Assembly: GCA_964541635.1 (NCBI GenBank)
Contig: CAZIQM010000008.1
Span: 1-28,632 of the forward strand
Length of the DNA stretch: 28,632 nt
Source of the DNA: DALYDP01 sp964541635
Lineage (GTDB): Bacteria > Patescibacteriota > Gracilibacteria > Peribacterales > Peribacteraceae
Direction of reading: 5' to 3'
Every line of letters starts with the position of its first letter. Positions within the stretch are counted from its first letter, which is position 1. A program made the position numbers and the translations under genes. Of this stretch, positions 1 through 6,446 are shown piece by piece. The notes beneath the pieces are model-generated. The model had not been told where the DNA came from, did no database searches, and worked only from the letters and a program-made list of their open reading frames with translations.

Positions 1-1
1 C

Positions 2-517
2 GACGTCTGCAGCTACGTGGGCGGCTTCTCCACCGCGGCGCTCGCCGGCGGCGCGCTCTCGTCCGACGCGGTGGATTACGACTCGGCGGCGCTCTCGCTC
101 GCGCGCGGCAACGTGGAACGCAACGGGATCGATGCGGGCAAGCTCTCGACCTACGACGAAGACGCGTTCGCGTTCCTTCGCAGGGTGCCTCCGCCGCGCG
201 GGTACGATTTCATCATCCTCGATCCCCCGGCGTTCGCGAAACGCAGCGACGACGTGGACCAGGCGAGGAAGGCGTACATCGACCTCAACCGCATGGCGAT
301 GCAGCTCCTCCCGAGCACGGGCGGACTCCTGCTCACGTGCTCCTGCAGCTACCAGGTGGACCCGCAGATGTTCCAGATGATCGTCTTCCACGCGGCGCGG
401 CAGGCCAATCGGTTCGCACGCATCCTCCACAGGCACCGCCAGGCATTCGACCATCCGGTGAACGTCAACCACACGGAAACGGACTACTTGAAGAGCTTGC
501 TGCTCTGGGTGGAGTAA
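2..517 (+). CDS. rlmI: RlmI-type 23S rRNA cytosine methyltransferase, 5' truncated by window
   Basis: C-terminal part of an S-adenosylmethionine-dependent class I methyltransferase of the RlmI/RlmK family, which makes m5C in 23S rRNA. The frame is open from base 2 and the gene begins before the window. Visible motifs are DVCSYVGGFS at the very start (SAM motif I region; RlmI has a similar NCF.YTGGFS), the LDPPAF catalytic loop, and the following GGLLLTCSCSYQ strand, in which the SCS is typical of RlmI. The gene ends with LWVE and TAA; the next gene begins about 30 bases later on the same strand. Family assignment is firm. The exact target base, and so the symbol, rests on family resemblance because the N-terminal PUA domain is outside the window. 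Confidence 0.8.
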   Translation, partial: DVCSYVGGFSTAALAGGALSSDAVDYDSAALSLARGNVERNGIDAGKLSTYDEDAFAFLRRVPPPRGYDFIILDPPAFAKRSDDVDQARKAYIDLNRMAMQLLPSTGGLLLTCSCSYQVDPQMFQMIVFHAARQANRFARILHRHRQAFDHPVNVNHTETDYLKSLLLWVE

Positions 518-532
518 AATGCTCCGGGCGGG

Positions 533-538
533 TAGCAT
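533..538 (+). promoter_or_regulatory. -10 element for the dGTPase-like gene
   Basis: TAGCAT lies 10 bases before the ATG at 549, and no Shine-Dalgarno sequence intervenes. This matches the leaderless arrangement at many other genes here and is the reason for choosing 549 as the start. Confidence 0.45.
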
Positions 539-548
539 CGACGGCCCG

Positions 549-1766
549 ATGCGCCACGCGTTCGACCGTCCGATGGCACCCCAAGAACCCTACGAAGCCT
601 CGGTGGAGGCGGACGCCCGCCTGGCGCCCTACGCGGTGATGAACGCCGTGGGGTACGGCCGCCTGCATCCGGAGACCCGCAAGTTCGAAGACGACCGGAC
701 GCGCTTTTTCGTCGACGTCGGGCGCGCGATCCACTCGGACGAAATCCGGCGGCTGTTCGGGAAGGCGCAGGTCTACCCCTCCACGGTCGTCGAGCACGTG
801 TCGAACCGCGGCACGCACTCGCACGAAGTGGCGTACCTGGCCGAAGGGGTGGCCCGCAGCCTCGGCCTGAACGAAGACCTCGTGCGCGTCGGAGGCCTCT
901 TCCACGACGTCGGCCACCCGCCGTTCGGCCACGAAGGCGAAGACGCCCTGAAGCGCTGGGCGAACATGCACGGGCTGGATTTCGAGCATAACGCGCAGCT
1001 CCTCCGCATCGTCACGACGCTCGCCGCGCGCGGCCAGAAACGCGGGATGAACTTCAACCTCGAGACGCTCCGCGTGTTCGACAAGCACGGCGATTGGTTC
1101 GGATGGCCCGGGACCGAACCGCTGCCCTATTCGTTCCTGGAAGCGCAGGTCGTGAACGTCGTCGACGCGATCGAGTACTTCTCCGGCGACGCCCAGGACG
1201 CGCTCGCGCACGGGATGCTGGACCGCGAAACGCTCTCGCGGTCGCCGCTCTTCGCGAAGGCGCTCTCGATTTCCGACGAGTCGAAACGCGAGGTGCGCTC
1301 GGAACTCATTTACCTGCTGACGAAGGACCTCACCGACGAAACCCGGCGGCAGATCGACCGGCTGGGCATCGAGTCGCTGCAGGACGTCCTCGCGGCGAAG
1401 GAATCGATCGTGCGTTTCTCGCCGGGCATCGCCGAGCACATGGGCGAGACGAAGAGATTCATGTACGCGAACATGTACCGGAGCGCGGCGAAGGTGCCGT
1501 ACCGGGCGGCGGTGCACACCCTTATCAATCCCCTCTGCTGCTACCTGCATAGCTTCCCGAACGAGGCCGTGCTGGAACTCGAACAGTTCTCCGAGCACGC
1601 CGATCCGAACAAGGTGCGCGTACAAGCCGTCCTCGATTACGTGTCGTCGCTGCGGGACCGGGACGCGCTGGAATGGGGACGGCGGATCGGCATCGAAGAA
1701 GAAACGCTGCGGCTGCTCTCCGAAATCTTCGGACGGCCGGACGACGCGGGCGACGGGCAATCCTGA
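549..1766 (+). CDS. dGTPase-like HD-domain phosphohydrolase
   Basis: Predicted deoxynucleotide triphosphohydrolase of the Dgt/SAMHD1 type (dNTP to nucleoside plus triphosphate), 405 aa, probably cytosolic and Mn/Mg dependent. The metal-binding set is visible: H90 in NRGTHSHEV, H119-D120 in GLFHDVGHPPFGHEGE, and the downstream FEHNAQ motif (H147) typical of dGTPases. The N-terminal segment with LAPYAVM resembles the usual dGTPase entry. Starts at 519, 549 and 573 are possible. I chose 549 because a TAGCAT -10 element sits 10 bases upstream. A dGTPase could help balance dNTP pools together with the folA-thyA pair further on, but that link is inference. Substrate preference cannot be read from the sequence. 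Confidence 0.85.
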   Translation: MRHAFDRPMAPQEPYEASVEADARLAPYAVMNAVGYGRLHPETRKFEDDRTRFFVDVGRAIHSDEIRRLFGKAQVYPSTVVEHVSNRGTHSHEVAYLAEGVARSLGLNEDLVRVGGLFHDVGHPPFGHEGEDALKRWANMHGLDFEHNAQLLRIVTTLAARGQKRGMNFNLETLRVFDKHGDWFGWPGTEPLPYSFLEAQVVNVVDAIEYFSGDAQDALAHGMLDRETLSRSPLFAKALSISDESKREVRSELIYLLTKDLTDETRRQIDRLGIESLQDVLAAKESIVRFSPGIAEHMGETKRFMYANMYRSAAKVPYRAAVHTLINPLCCYLHSFPNEAVLELEQFSEHADPNKVRVQAVLDYVSSLRDRDALEWGRRIGIEEETLRLLSEIFGRPDDAGDGQS

Positions 1767-1840
1767 AAGCCCCGGTGAAAGCCGGACAGAGCGGCGGGGT
1801 CGATGCGTCTACGGGGACGTATCCCTTCCCCCTCTTTCCC

Positions 1841-2065
1841 ATGGCCACCATCATCGAACGTGACATCCACCATTCCGACGCCGGATCCGATTCGTCCGCG
1901 ATGGCGATCATCGTCACGATCGTGGCGCTCGTCGTCGTCGCCGGCATCGCGCTCTTCTTCTTCCGCGTGCTGCCGTTCCAGAACGCCGCGCCCGCCAACG
2001 GGGCGATCAACATCAACGCGGGGATCCCGACCGGGCAGCCGACGCCCGACGCGATGAACCAGTGA
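1841..2065 (+). CDS. One-helix membrane microprotein (paralogue A)
   Basis: A 74-aa protein of unknown function. An N-terminal polar stretch of about 20 residues with HHSDAGSDSS is followed by one hydrophobic segment (about residues 21-43, IIVTIVALVVVAGIALFFF) and a short Pro/Asn/Gly-rich tail of about 30 residues, probably outside. The start at 1841 follows a long pyrimidine-rich leader (CCCTTCCCCCTCTTTCCC) and has no Shine-Dalgarno sequence. The architecture and the helix sequence match the next small gene (2184-2393), so the two look like tandem paralogues. No enzymatic motif is seen. High confidence that it is a gene, none about its role. Confidence 0.65.
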   Translation: MATIIERDIHHSDAGSDSSAMAIIVTIVALVVVAGIALFFFRVLPFQNAAPANGAININAGIPTGQPTPDAMNQ

Positions 2066-2074
2066 TCGGATGAC

Positions 2075-2092
2075 GGGGCCCTTCGGGGCCCC
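2075..2092 (+). terminator. GC-rich TTCG-tetraloop hairpin
   Basis: A 7-bp perfect stem, GGGGCCC with GGGCCCC, closes a TTCG tetraloop ten bases after the stop of the first microprotein gene. There is no T-run in the plus direction, so it may be a weak terminator or a 3' stabilising hairpin rather than a classical intrinsic terminator. Confidence 0.5.
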
Positions 2093-2183
2093 CTCCGTAT
2101 AAAAAATGTACTCATGTACGACGCGGAATCGTCACGAGCCGCCGGATCGTCCGTCTACGCATGCAGTCCCTCCCCCCTCCCCC

Positions 2184-2393
2184 ATGCAGACCACCCTCCA
2201 CCGAACCCTCTACGACTTCCGGCACCACGACGTGCATCCGCAGGAATCCGTCGCGACGCTCGTCATCACGGTCGCCGTGATGATGATGCTCGCCGGCCTC
2301 GTGCTGTTCTTCGTCCGCTTGAGCTCGCCTTCGGACTCCGCCATCGACCAACTGCCCGTCCCGGGCCAGGCGATGGACGGAACGCGGCTTTAA
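2184..2393 (+). CDS. One-helix membrane microprotein (paralogue B)
   Basis: A 69-aa protein of unknown function with the same layout as its upstream neighbour: a His-containing polar N-terminus (RHHDVHPQES), one transmembrane helix (about residues 24-43, TLVITVAVMMMLAGLVLFFV) and a short polar tail. The ATG at 2184 follows a C-rich pyrimidine tract (CCCTCCCCCCTCCCCC), as in paralogue A. Its TAA stop (2391-2393) overlaps the stop of the convergent Nudix gene in the palindrome TTAA. I recognise no family. Proteins of this kind often act as small regulators or subunits of membrane complexes, but nothing here identifies a partner. Confidence 0.6.
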   Translation: MQTTLHRTLYDFRHHDVHPQESVATLVITVAVMMMLAGLVLFFVRLSSPSDSAIDQLPVPGQAMDGTRL

Positions 2394-2827
2394 GCCTCGA
2401 GCAGCTTCCGGATATCCGGCACCGCCGCGCGCAAGCTGACCGTGATGTCGGGCAAGGTGTCGAGTTCGTCCGGCGTCAGCCACAGGACGCCCCCGCACTT
2501 CGCCGGTTCGCACACGCGCGGTTCGCCGTCGACGATCTCGCACACGTGCATGTGCACGTCGAAGACGCCCTCTTTCGTCCTGTCGGTTTGGTAGACGCCC
2601 ATCCTGCGCAGCACCCGCACGACGACGCCCTCTTCCTCGAGCATTTCGCGGGCGACGCCCTCTTCCTGCGTTTCGCCCTCTTCCCACTTGCCACCGGACA
2701 CCTCGATGCGCACGTCGCCGGATTTGATGTTCTTCATCACGAGCACGCGCCCGTCGCGCACGACGACGCCCGCGACGAGGATCCTGCGGGGCGTTTCGGC
2801 CGATTCGATGCGGGAGGTTTCCGACAT
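2390..2827 (-). CDS. Nudix hydrolase
   Basis: A 145-aa Nudix (MutT-like) pyrophosphohydrolase that would cleave a nucleoside diphosphate linked to another moiety; the substrate is unknown. The complete Nudix box Gx5Ex7REUxEExGU is present from G46 to V68 (GKWEEGE, then REMLEEEGV), with all metal-binding glutamates. The ATG at 2827 is chosen over an upstream in-frame start because a TACGAT -10 element lies 8 bases before it, which leaves no room for a leader. It runs convergent to the microprotein pair, with overlapping stop codons. Size and box are typical of the MutT group, but resemblance to one specific subfamily is not evident. Confidence 0.9.
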   Translation of the reverse strand: MSETSRIESAETPRRILVAGVVVRDGRVLVMKNIKSGDVRIEVSGGKWEEGETQEEGVAREMLEEEGVVVRVLRRMGVYQTDRTKEGVFDVHMHVCEIVDGEPRVCEPAKCGGVLWLTPDELDTLPDITVSLRAAVPDIRKLLEA

Positions 2828-2835
2828 GGGGACCC

Positions 2836-2841
2836 ATCGTA
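2836..2841 (-). promoter_or_regulatory. -10 element for the Nudix gene
   Basis: TACGAT on the minus strand is 8 bases upstream of the ATG, predicting a leaderless mRNA. Confidence 0.5.
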
Positions 2842-2933
2842 GCACGTCGTGGACTATCGGAACGGCTCATTGAAACCCTGGAACCGCCCGCTGACCGCCG
2901 CTAGAGTGGGGACTTCCGATCCCCCATTTTCCC

Positions 2934-4043
2934 ATGGCGAAGAACGACGTGAAGCGCATCGGCATCCTCACCGGCGGCGGCGACTGCGCCGGCCTGAACG
3001 CGGTCATTTCCTCCATCGTGCGCGCCGGCATCCCGATGGGATTCGAATTCGTCGGCATCCAGAAAGGCTGGGAAGGCATCCTCGACCCCCCGATGCTGCG
3101 CCCCCTGACGCTCGCGGACGTACGGGGCATCAGCCACGAGGGCGGCACGATGCTGCGCACCACGAACCGCGGCCGTTTCGCGGCGAAAGTCGGCGAAGGC
3201 GGCGTGTCGCGCGTGCCGGAGGAGACGCTGAAGAGCGTCGCGAAGAACATGGAAGCGAACGACATCGACGCGCTCATCGTCATCGGCGGCGACGGCACGC
3301 TCACGGGCGCGCTGCAACTCATGGAACTCACCGGCGTGAAAGTGGTCGGCGTGCCGAAGACGATCGACAACGACCTGCGCGGCACGGACCGCACCTTCGG
3401 CTTCTCGTCGGCGGTCGAAATCGTGCGCGAGGAGCTGGGCCGCCTGCACACCACGGCCGCAAGCCACGACCGCGTGATCTTCGTGGAGACCATGGGCCGC
3501 CACGCGGGATGGATCGCGCTCTACGGCGGCGTCGCGGGCGGCGCGAACGGCATCCTCTTGCCGGAATTCGCTTTCGAAACGGAAGAACTGGTGAAATTCC
3601 TGCGCTCGCGCGTGAAGATCGGCAAACTCTCCGCGGTCATCGTCGTGGCGGAAGGCGCCAAGATCGGCGGCTCCCTCGCCACCAAAACGAGCGGCACGTC
3701 GACCTCGGAGGCGCAGCTCGGCGGAGCGGCCGAGCGCGTGATGGCGGCGGTAAAAGCCGCGTCCAACGACGACGAATTCGAAATGCGCGCGGTCGTGCTC
3801 GGGCACATCCAGCGCGGCGGCGGACCCAACGCGGAGGACCACATCATCTCGCGCGCCTACGGCGTGGCGGCCATCGAAGCCGTGAAAGACGGCAAGTTCG
3901 GCTGCATGGTCTCGCTCCGCGGCAACGCGATGGCGACCGTGCCGATCGCGGAGGCGACGGGCGAACTGAAGGTCGTCAAAGCGGACGACCCGGTGTACGT
4001 CGCCGCCAAGAAAATCGGCGTCTACATGGGCGGGAAGGCCTGA
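2934..4043 (+). CDS. pfkA: 6-phosphofructokinase (group III type)
   Basis: Phosphorylates fructose 6-phosphate to the 1,6-bisphosphate in glycolysis; 369 aa, cytosolic. Motifs in order: GILTGGGDCAGLNAVI near residue 10 (phosphate loop), GGDGTLTGA at 118-126, GVPKTIDNDLRGTD (catalytic Asp), MGRHAGWIAL, and LGHIQRGG near the C-terminus. Gly in GGDG favours ATP as donor, whereas Lys in PKTIDND is shared with pyrophosphate-dependent enzymes. This combination is known from the mixed group III PFKs, so ATP is the best guess but not certain. The ATG follows a C-rich tract; a TAGAGT -10 candidate lies at 2902-2907. It converges with the serine hydrolase gene 9 bases away, and no terminator is visible between them. 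Confidence 0.93.
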   Translation: MAKNDVKRIGILTGGGDCAGLNAVISSIVRAGIPMGFEFVGIQKGWEGILDPPMLRPLTLADVRGISHEGGTMLRTTNRGRFAAKVGEGGVSRVPEETLKSVAKNMEANDIDALIVIGGDGTLTGALQLMELTGVKVVGVPKTIDNDLRGTDRTFGFSSAVEIVREELGRLHTTAASHDRVIFVETMGRHAGWIALYGGVAGGANGILLPEFAFETEELVKFLRSRVKIGKLSAVIVVAEGAKIGGSLATKTSGTSTSEAQLGGAAERVMAAVKAASNDDEFEMRAVVLGHIQRGGGPNAEDHIISRAYGVAAIEAVKDGKFGCMVSLRGNAMATVPIAEATGELKVVKADDPVYVAAKKIGVYMGGKA

Positions 4044-4052
4044 ACTCCGCTC

Positions 4053-5021
4053 TCACCTCGCGCCCGCGTGCTGCTCCGAGACGCCGTCGTACACGACGCG
4101 CGACACCTCGGCGATGGCCCGTTTCTGCGCCTGGTAGTCGGAGGAGCTCGTCATGACGCACAACACGTAGGTCGCCGCGGGGTGGTAGACGATGCCGCAG
4201 TCGTGGAGCTGGTCGTCGGCGCCGTCGAGGACCCGGCGGCCGAATTTGTGCGCGACGACCGTACCCTTCGGGACGCCCGCTACGAGGCCTTCCGCGAATG
4301 TCGATCGCGATAGCAGCCCGAGGGCGTACTGCGACGACGCGCGCGTGAGGTAGCCCGTGTTGTACAGCACGGCGAACAGGTCGCCGTAGGGAAGGATCGA
4401 GACGACGTCGGCGTTCGGCGCGGTCATCATGCGCTGCACGTTGAGGTCGCGGAACGTGAGGTACGCCAACACCGGCGGGCTTTCGTTCATGTCCTTCACG
4501 AGCACTTTGTACGAATAGTTGTCGCTGTAGACGATCATCTTTTCGATCAATTCCCTCACCGTGTACTCCGTGTTCGGGCGGATCGTTTCGTCCGGCTCGT
4601 CGACGTTGTCGTTCACGTTGAGCGATCCGCTGAACGAGAGCGTCTTCTCGAGGACCGCGGGGTCAAGATCCGCTTCGTGGAGCAGCGCGATCATCACGGG
4701 CACCTTCGACAGGCTGGCGGGCTGGAACCCCGCGTACTCGCCGATGCGGAAGCGCGGCCCGTTCGTCAGGTCGCGGAAGTACACGGACATTTCCGAGACC
4801 GTCCCCGCGGCGCGCCACGCCGTCACCTGGTCGGATAACTGTTCGCGCATGGGTTCGTAATCCCACTCGCCGAATTCGAGGGCGTCGTTGCACCGACGGT
4901 TCGGCGCGAGGAGATCGTACTGGCGGTGGCACGGCGGGAGATTGATCCACGCCCAGTGGCCCACGGCGCACGCGACGCCGCCCAGGATTGCCGCCAGGAG
5001 GTATCCCTTCTTGAACCGCAC
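4053..5021 (-). CDS. Membrane-anchored serine hydrolase, class A beta-lactamase/PBP fold
   Basis: A 322-aa protein of the penicillin-recognising serine hydrolase superfamily. Residues 5-20 form an N-terminal membrane anchor, so the catalytic domain lies outside the membrane. The active-site triad of motifs is visible: SxxK at S103-K106 (ASLSKVPVM), SDN at 166-168 (YSDNYSYK), and a KTG-like box altered to KFG at 259-261 (AHKFGRR). The overall order matches class A beta-lactamases, but no clear Glu166-type omega loop is apparent, so a peptidase or other hydrolase role is as likely as drug resistance. The GTG at 5021 is chosen because GACAAT ends 6 bases before it and a longer N-terminus would run into the integrated element. 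Confidence 0.75.
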   Translation of the reverse strand: MRFKKGYLLAAILGGVACAVGHWAWINLPPCHRQYDLLAPNRRCNDALEFGEWDYEPMREQLSDQVTAWRAAGTVSEMSVYFRDLTNGPRFRIGEYAGFQPASLSKVPVMIALLHEADLDPAVLEKTLSFSGSLNVNDNVDEPDETIRPNTEYTVRELIEKMIVYSDNYSYKVLVKDMNESPPVLAYLTFRDLNVQRMMTAPNADVVSILPYGDLFAVLYNTGYLTRASSQYALGLLSRSTFAEGLVAGVPKGTVVAHKFGRRVLDGADDQLHDCGIVYHPAATYVLCVMTSSSDYQAQKRAIAEVSRVVYDGVSEQHAGAR

Positions 5022-5027
5022 CGCTCC

Positions 5028-5055
5028 ATTGTCCCGGTACGACGAAAGAGCGCAA
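5028..5055 (-). promoter_or_regulatory. Promoter of the serine hydrolase gene
   Basis: On the minus strand TTGCGC (5050-5055) and GACAAT (5028-5033) are 16 bases apart, and the -10 ends 6 bases before the GTG. The promoter lies just outside the left edge of the integrated element and so survived insertion. Confidence 0.4.
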
Positions 5056-5071
5056 GCGCTGAATCGCAGTA

Positions 5072-5078
5072 TTGGCAG
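5072..5078 (+). repeat. Putative left attachment core
   Basis: TTGGCAG, identical and in the same orientation as 7926-7932. Host-like GC-rich sequence lies to its left and lower-GC DNA to its right. Seven bases alone would be weak; the position at the composition boundary and the frame continuity support it. Confidence 0.55.
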
Positions 5079-5206
5079 ACCTAGTACGAACGAGTTGGAA
5101 CACTTTGATTCCATACATGGAGCAAGTTGCCGCTTTGATGCAGGAAGATTTGGAGGATAGCCCATCTTCATTTGATCGATCGGTGATGGCTGCGGTCTTC
5201 CAATAG
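5079..5206 (+). other. Displaced 3' end of the recombinase gene (predicted)
   Basis: Starting at the left TTGGCAG there is an open frame, with codons TTG GCA GAC from 5072, that ends at TAG 5204-5206. At the right copy the recombinase reads the same bases in the same frame (TTG GCA, codons 494-495). Joining the two repeats on excision would therefore give the recombinase an acidic tail of about 42 residues after Leu-Ala. The integrated gene instead has a tail read from the tRNA antisense strand. The frame has no good start of its own. This is an inference from position and frame; chance openness of 44 codons cannot be excluded. Confidence 0.45.
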
Positions 5207-5474
5207 GGAACGAGATTCAAACACCCTAAAGCATGGTTTCAACGCGTCATCCATTAAAAATGCCCACCTCTTTGAGTGTCGAGATGTGTTTGCTTTTGAT
5301 ATGATCGGAGAGACCCATCAATCCTTCGGGCTGCTATGCCCGATTTCATCCAACGAACGTGAAAAGGGGCATCCGTGCCTCGGTCAACGTTCTGCGGATG
5401 AAAGTCCATGGATTGTTGGGTCAGCCGAGAACGGGTGTCCCTTCTTGGATTTGTAGCCTTCCACATTCCTCCCT
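5207..5474. other. Spacer inside the element, no supported gene
   Basis: No convincing reading frame is present. An extended -10 candidate, TGATATGAT (TATGAT at 5300-5305), and a small inverted repeat, CGGGC/GCCCG (5327-5342), are visible. It may hold the promoter and leader of the next gene or a small RNA; neither can be shown. Confidence 0.3.
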
Positions 5475-5942
5475 ATGGCCACATTCACCGAAGCAAGCTA
5501 CCGCCGCGCCTTCTGGTTTTACTCGACTTTGTTCATATGTATTTTTGGCATTTTAGGAATCATATGGGCATTACGTTCCATGGAGTCGCTTGCAAACAGC
5601 GGAATGCCTAACAGTGAGGATGAATCACCGAATACATATGCAGTGACCGTTGAACAAACGGGAGGAGCCGATTCCGAAGACTATACGTTTACGATAGATG
5701 GACTATCCGAAGACGATCCGCGCGAAGCAGATGCATTCGTATCGGTAGATTTCGGATGGCCGGAGGAATACGTCGATGCGAACCCACAAAACAACGTCAT
5801 GTGGGTGCAATGCCTGCAGGGATATGGCATCGCAAATTGCAACAGCCCCACGAGCACGCTGACCCCCATAAGGAATAGAACCTGCGGCATGATTATTAAG
5901 GATCAGCCGAAGAATGTCTTAAGCTTTCAATGCGTGAAATGA
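5475..5942 (+). CDS. Orphan membrane-anchored protein of the element
   Basis: A 155-aa protein that I do not recognise. It has an N-terminal polar segment, one transmembrane helix at about residues 14-35 (FWFYSTLFICIFGILGIIWAL), and then an acidic extracytoplasmic domain rich in Asp/Glu with four cysteines in its last 45 residues (in MWVQCLQGYG, IANCNSP, NRTCGM and FQCVK) that could pair as disulfides. Codon use is AT-richer than in the flanking genes, fitting carriage by the element. It is the only sizeable cargo gene, so it may be what the element confers, but no function can be named. The ATG at 5475 follows a pyrimidine-rich leader and no Shine-Dalgarno sequence is seen. Confidence 0.6.
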   Translation: MATFTEASYRRAFWFYSTLFICIFGILGIIWALRSMESLANSGMPNSEDESPNTYAVTVEQTGGADSEDYTFTIDGLSEDDPREADAFVSVDFGWPEEYVDANPQNNVMWVQCLQGYGIANCNSPTSTLTPIRNRTCGMIIKDQPKNVLSFQCVK

Positions 5943-6203
5943 TGGGGGCTGTAAGTGCTCCAACTACGCGGGGGTGGGCATAACCTGTATTGCAAAGGGT
6001 AAAACAGTATTTTTTGGATATACAATCGTATCCAAGGCGACACACGCCCCTTGCAAGATAGGTGATGCCCGAAAAAAGTGGTCACAAGTCCGCACAAGTT
6101 GTCCCCAACTTGTAACTTACATATGTCAAATTTTTAAAAGAGCCAATAGGTACCAAAAACAATTCCATTGACGATAATCCCTAGGGGGTTAGAGTTTTGG
6201 TAT
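5943..6203. other. Structured noncoding stretch of the element
   Basis: No good coding frame. It holds two clean hairpins: TTGGATA / TATCCAA around an 8-base loop near 6016-6037, and an 8-bp perfect stem ACAAGTTG-TCCC-CAACTTGT at 6094-6113. It ends at the terminator-like hairpin at 6204-6235. It could be a small RNA, a long untranslated region or a replication/transfer site. Nothing decides between these. Confidence 0.4.
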
Positions 6204-6235
6204 CGCCTACGGCTCTCGCCGGGGGCGTTTTTATG
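6204..6235 (+). terminator. Intrinsic terminator-like hairpin
   Basis: CGCC-TA-CGGC, loop TCTC, GCCG-GG-GGCG, followed immediately by TTTTT. The T-run abuts the ATG of the next small gene (6233), so it either ends transcripts from upstream or attenuates that gene. Confidence 0.55.
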
Positions 6236-6430
6236 CGTCCCAAAACCGTCCTGCAACGGCGAAAGAAGTCCCGGAAACAGCGCTACGTGCTGAAGAGGCT
6301 TCAGTGGTCATCGATTGAGCGCCAGATATGGCTTGATGACGTTATGAAAACAGTTATCGATCTCTATGTCGAACAAGAAGGCTTGGTGCAGGAATTACCC
6401 TTATTTGATAATTTAAAGAAATCAAAGTAA
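6233..6430 (+). CDS. Small basic protein of the element
   Basis: A 65-aa protein of unknown function, very basic in its first half (RPKTVLQRRKKSRKQRY) and mildly acidic at the end, consistent with a helical nucleic-acid-binding protein. It ends 16 bases before the recombinase ATG, so it could be an excision or regulatory partner of the recombinase. Such small basic directionality factors are common beside serine recombinases, but no sequence family is recognisable. The ATG follows directly on a terminator-like hairpin. An upstream in-frame GTG at 6197 would place coding sequence through that hairpin and is less likely. Confidence 0.45.
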   Translation: MRPKTVLQRRKKSRKQRYVLKRLQWSSIERQIWLDDVMKTVIDLYVEQEGLVQELPLFDNLKKSK

Positions 6431-6434
6431 GTGA

Positions 6435-6440
6435 TAAGAT
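6435..6440 (+). promoter_or_regulatory. Extended -10 element for the recombinase gene
   Basis: TGA-TAAGAT ends 6 bases before the ATG at 6447 and predicts a leaderless recombinase mRNA. Confidence 0.5.
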
Positions 6441-6446
6441 GGGACA

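Noticed and set aside
465..1760. A 431-codon minus-strand frame opposite the dGTPase-like gene
   Set aside because: Shadow of a real gene in GC-rich DNA; composition without domains.
4663..5220. A minus-strand frame running from the element into the serine hydrolase region
   Set aside because: It overlaps the hydrolase in another frame; its N-terminal part crosses the element boundary and has no recognisable sequence.
5359..5611. Short plus-strand frames before the orphan membrane protein
   Set aside because: They overlap the better-supported 5475 gene in other frames and show no promoter, no motif and no protein-like composition.
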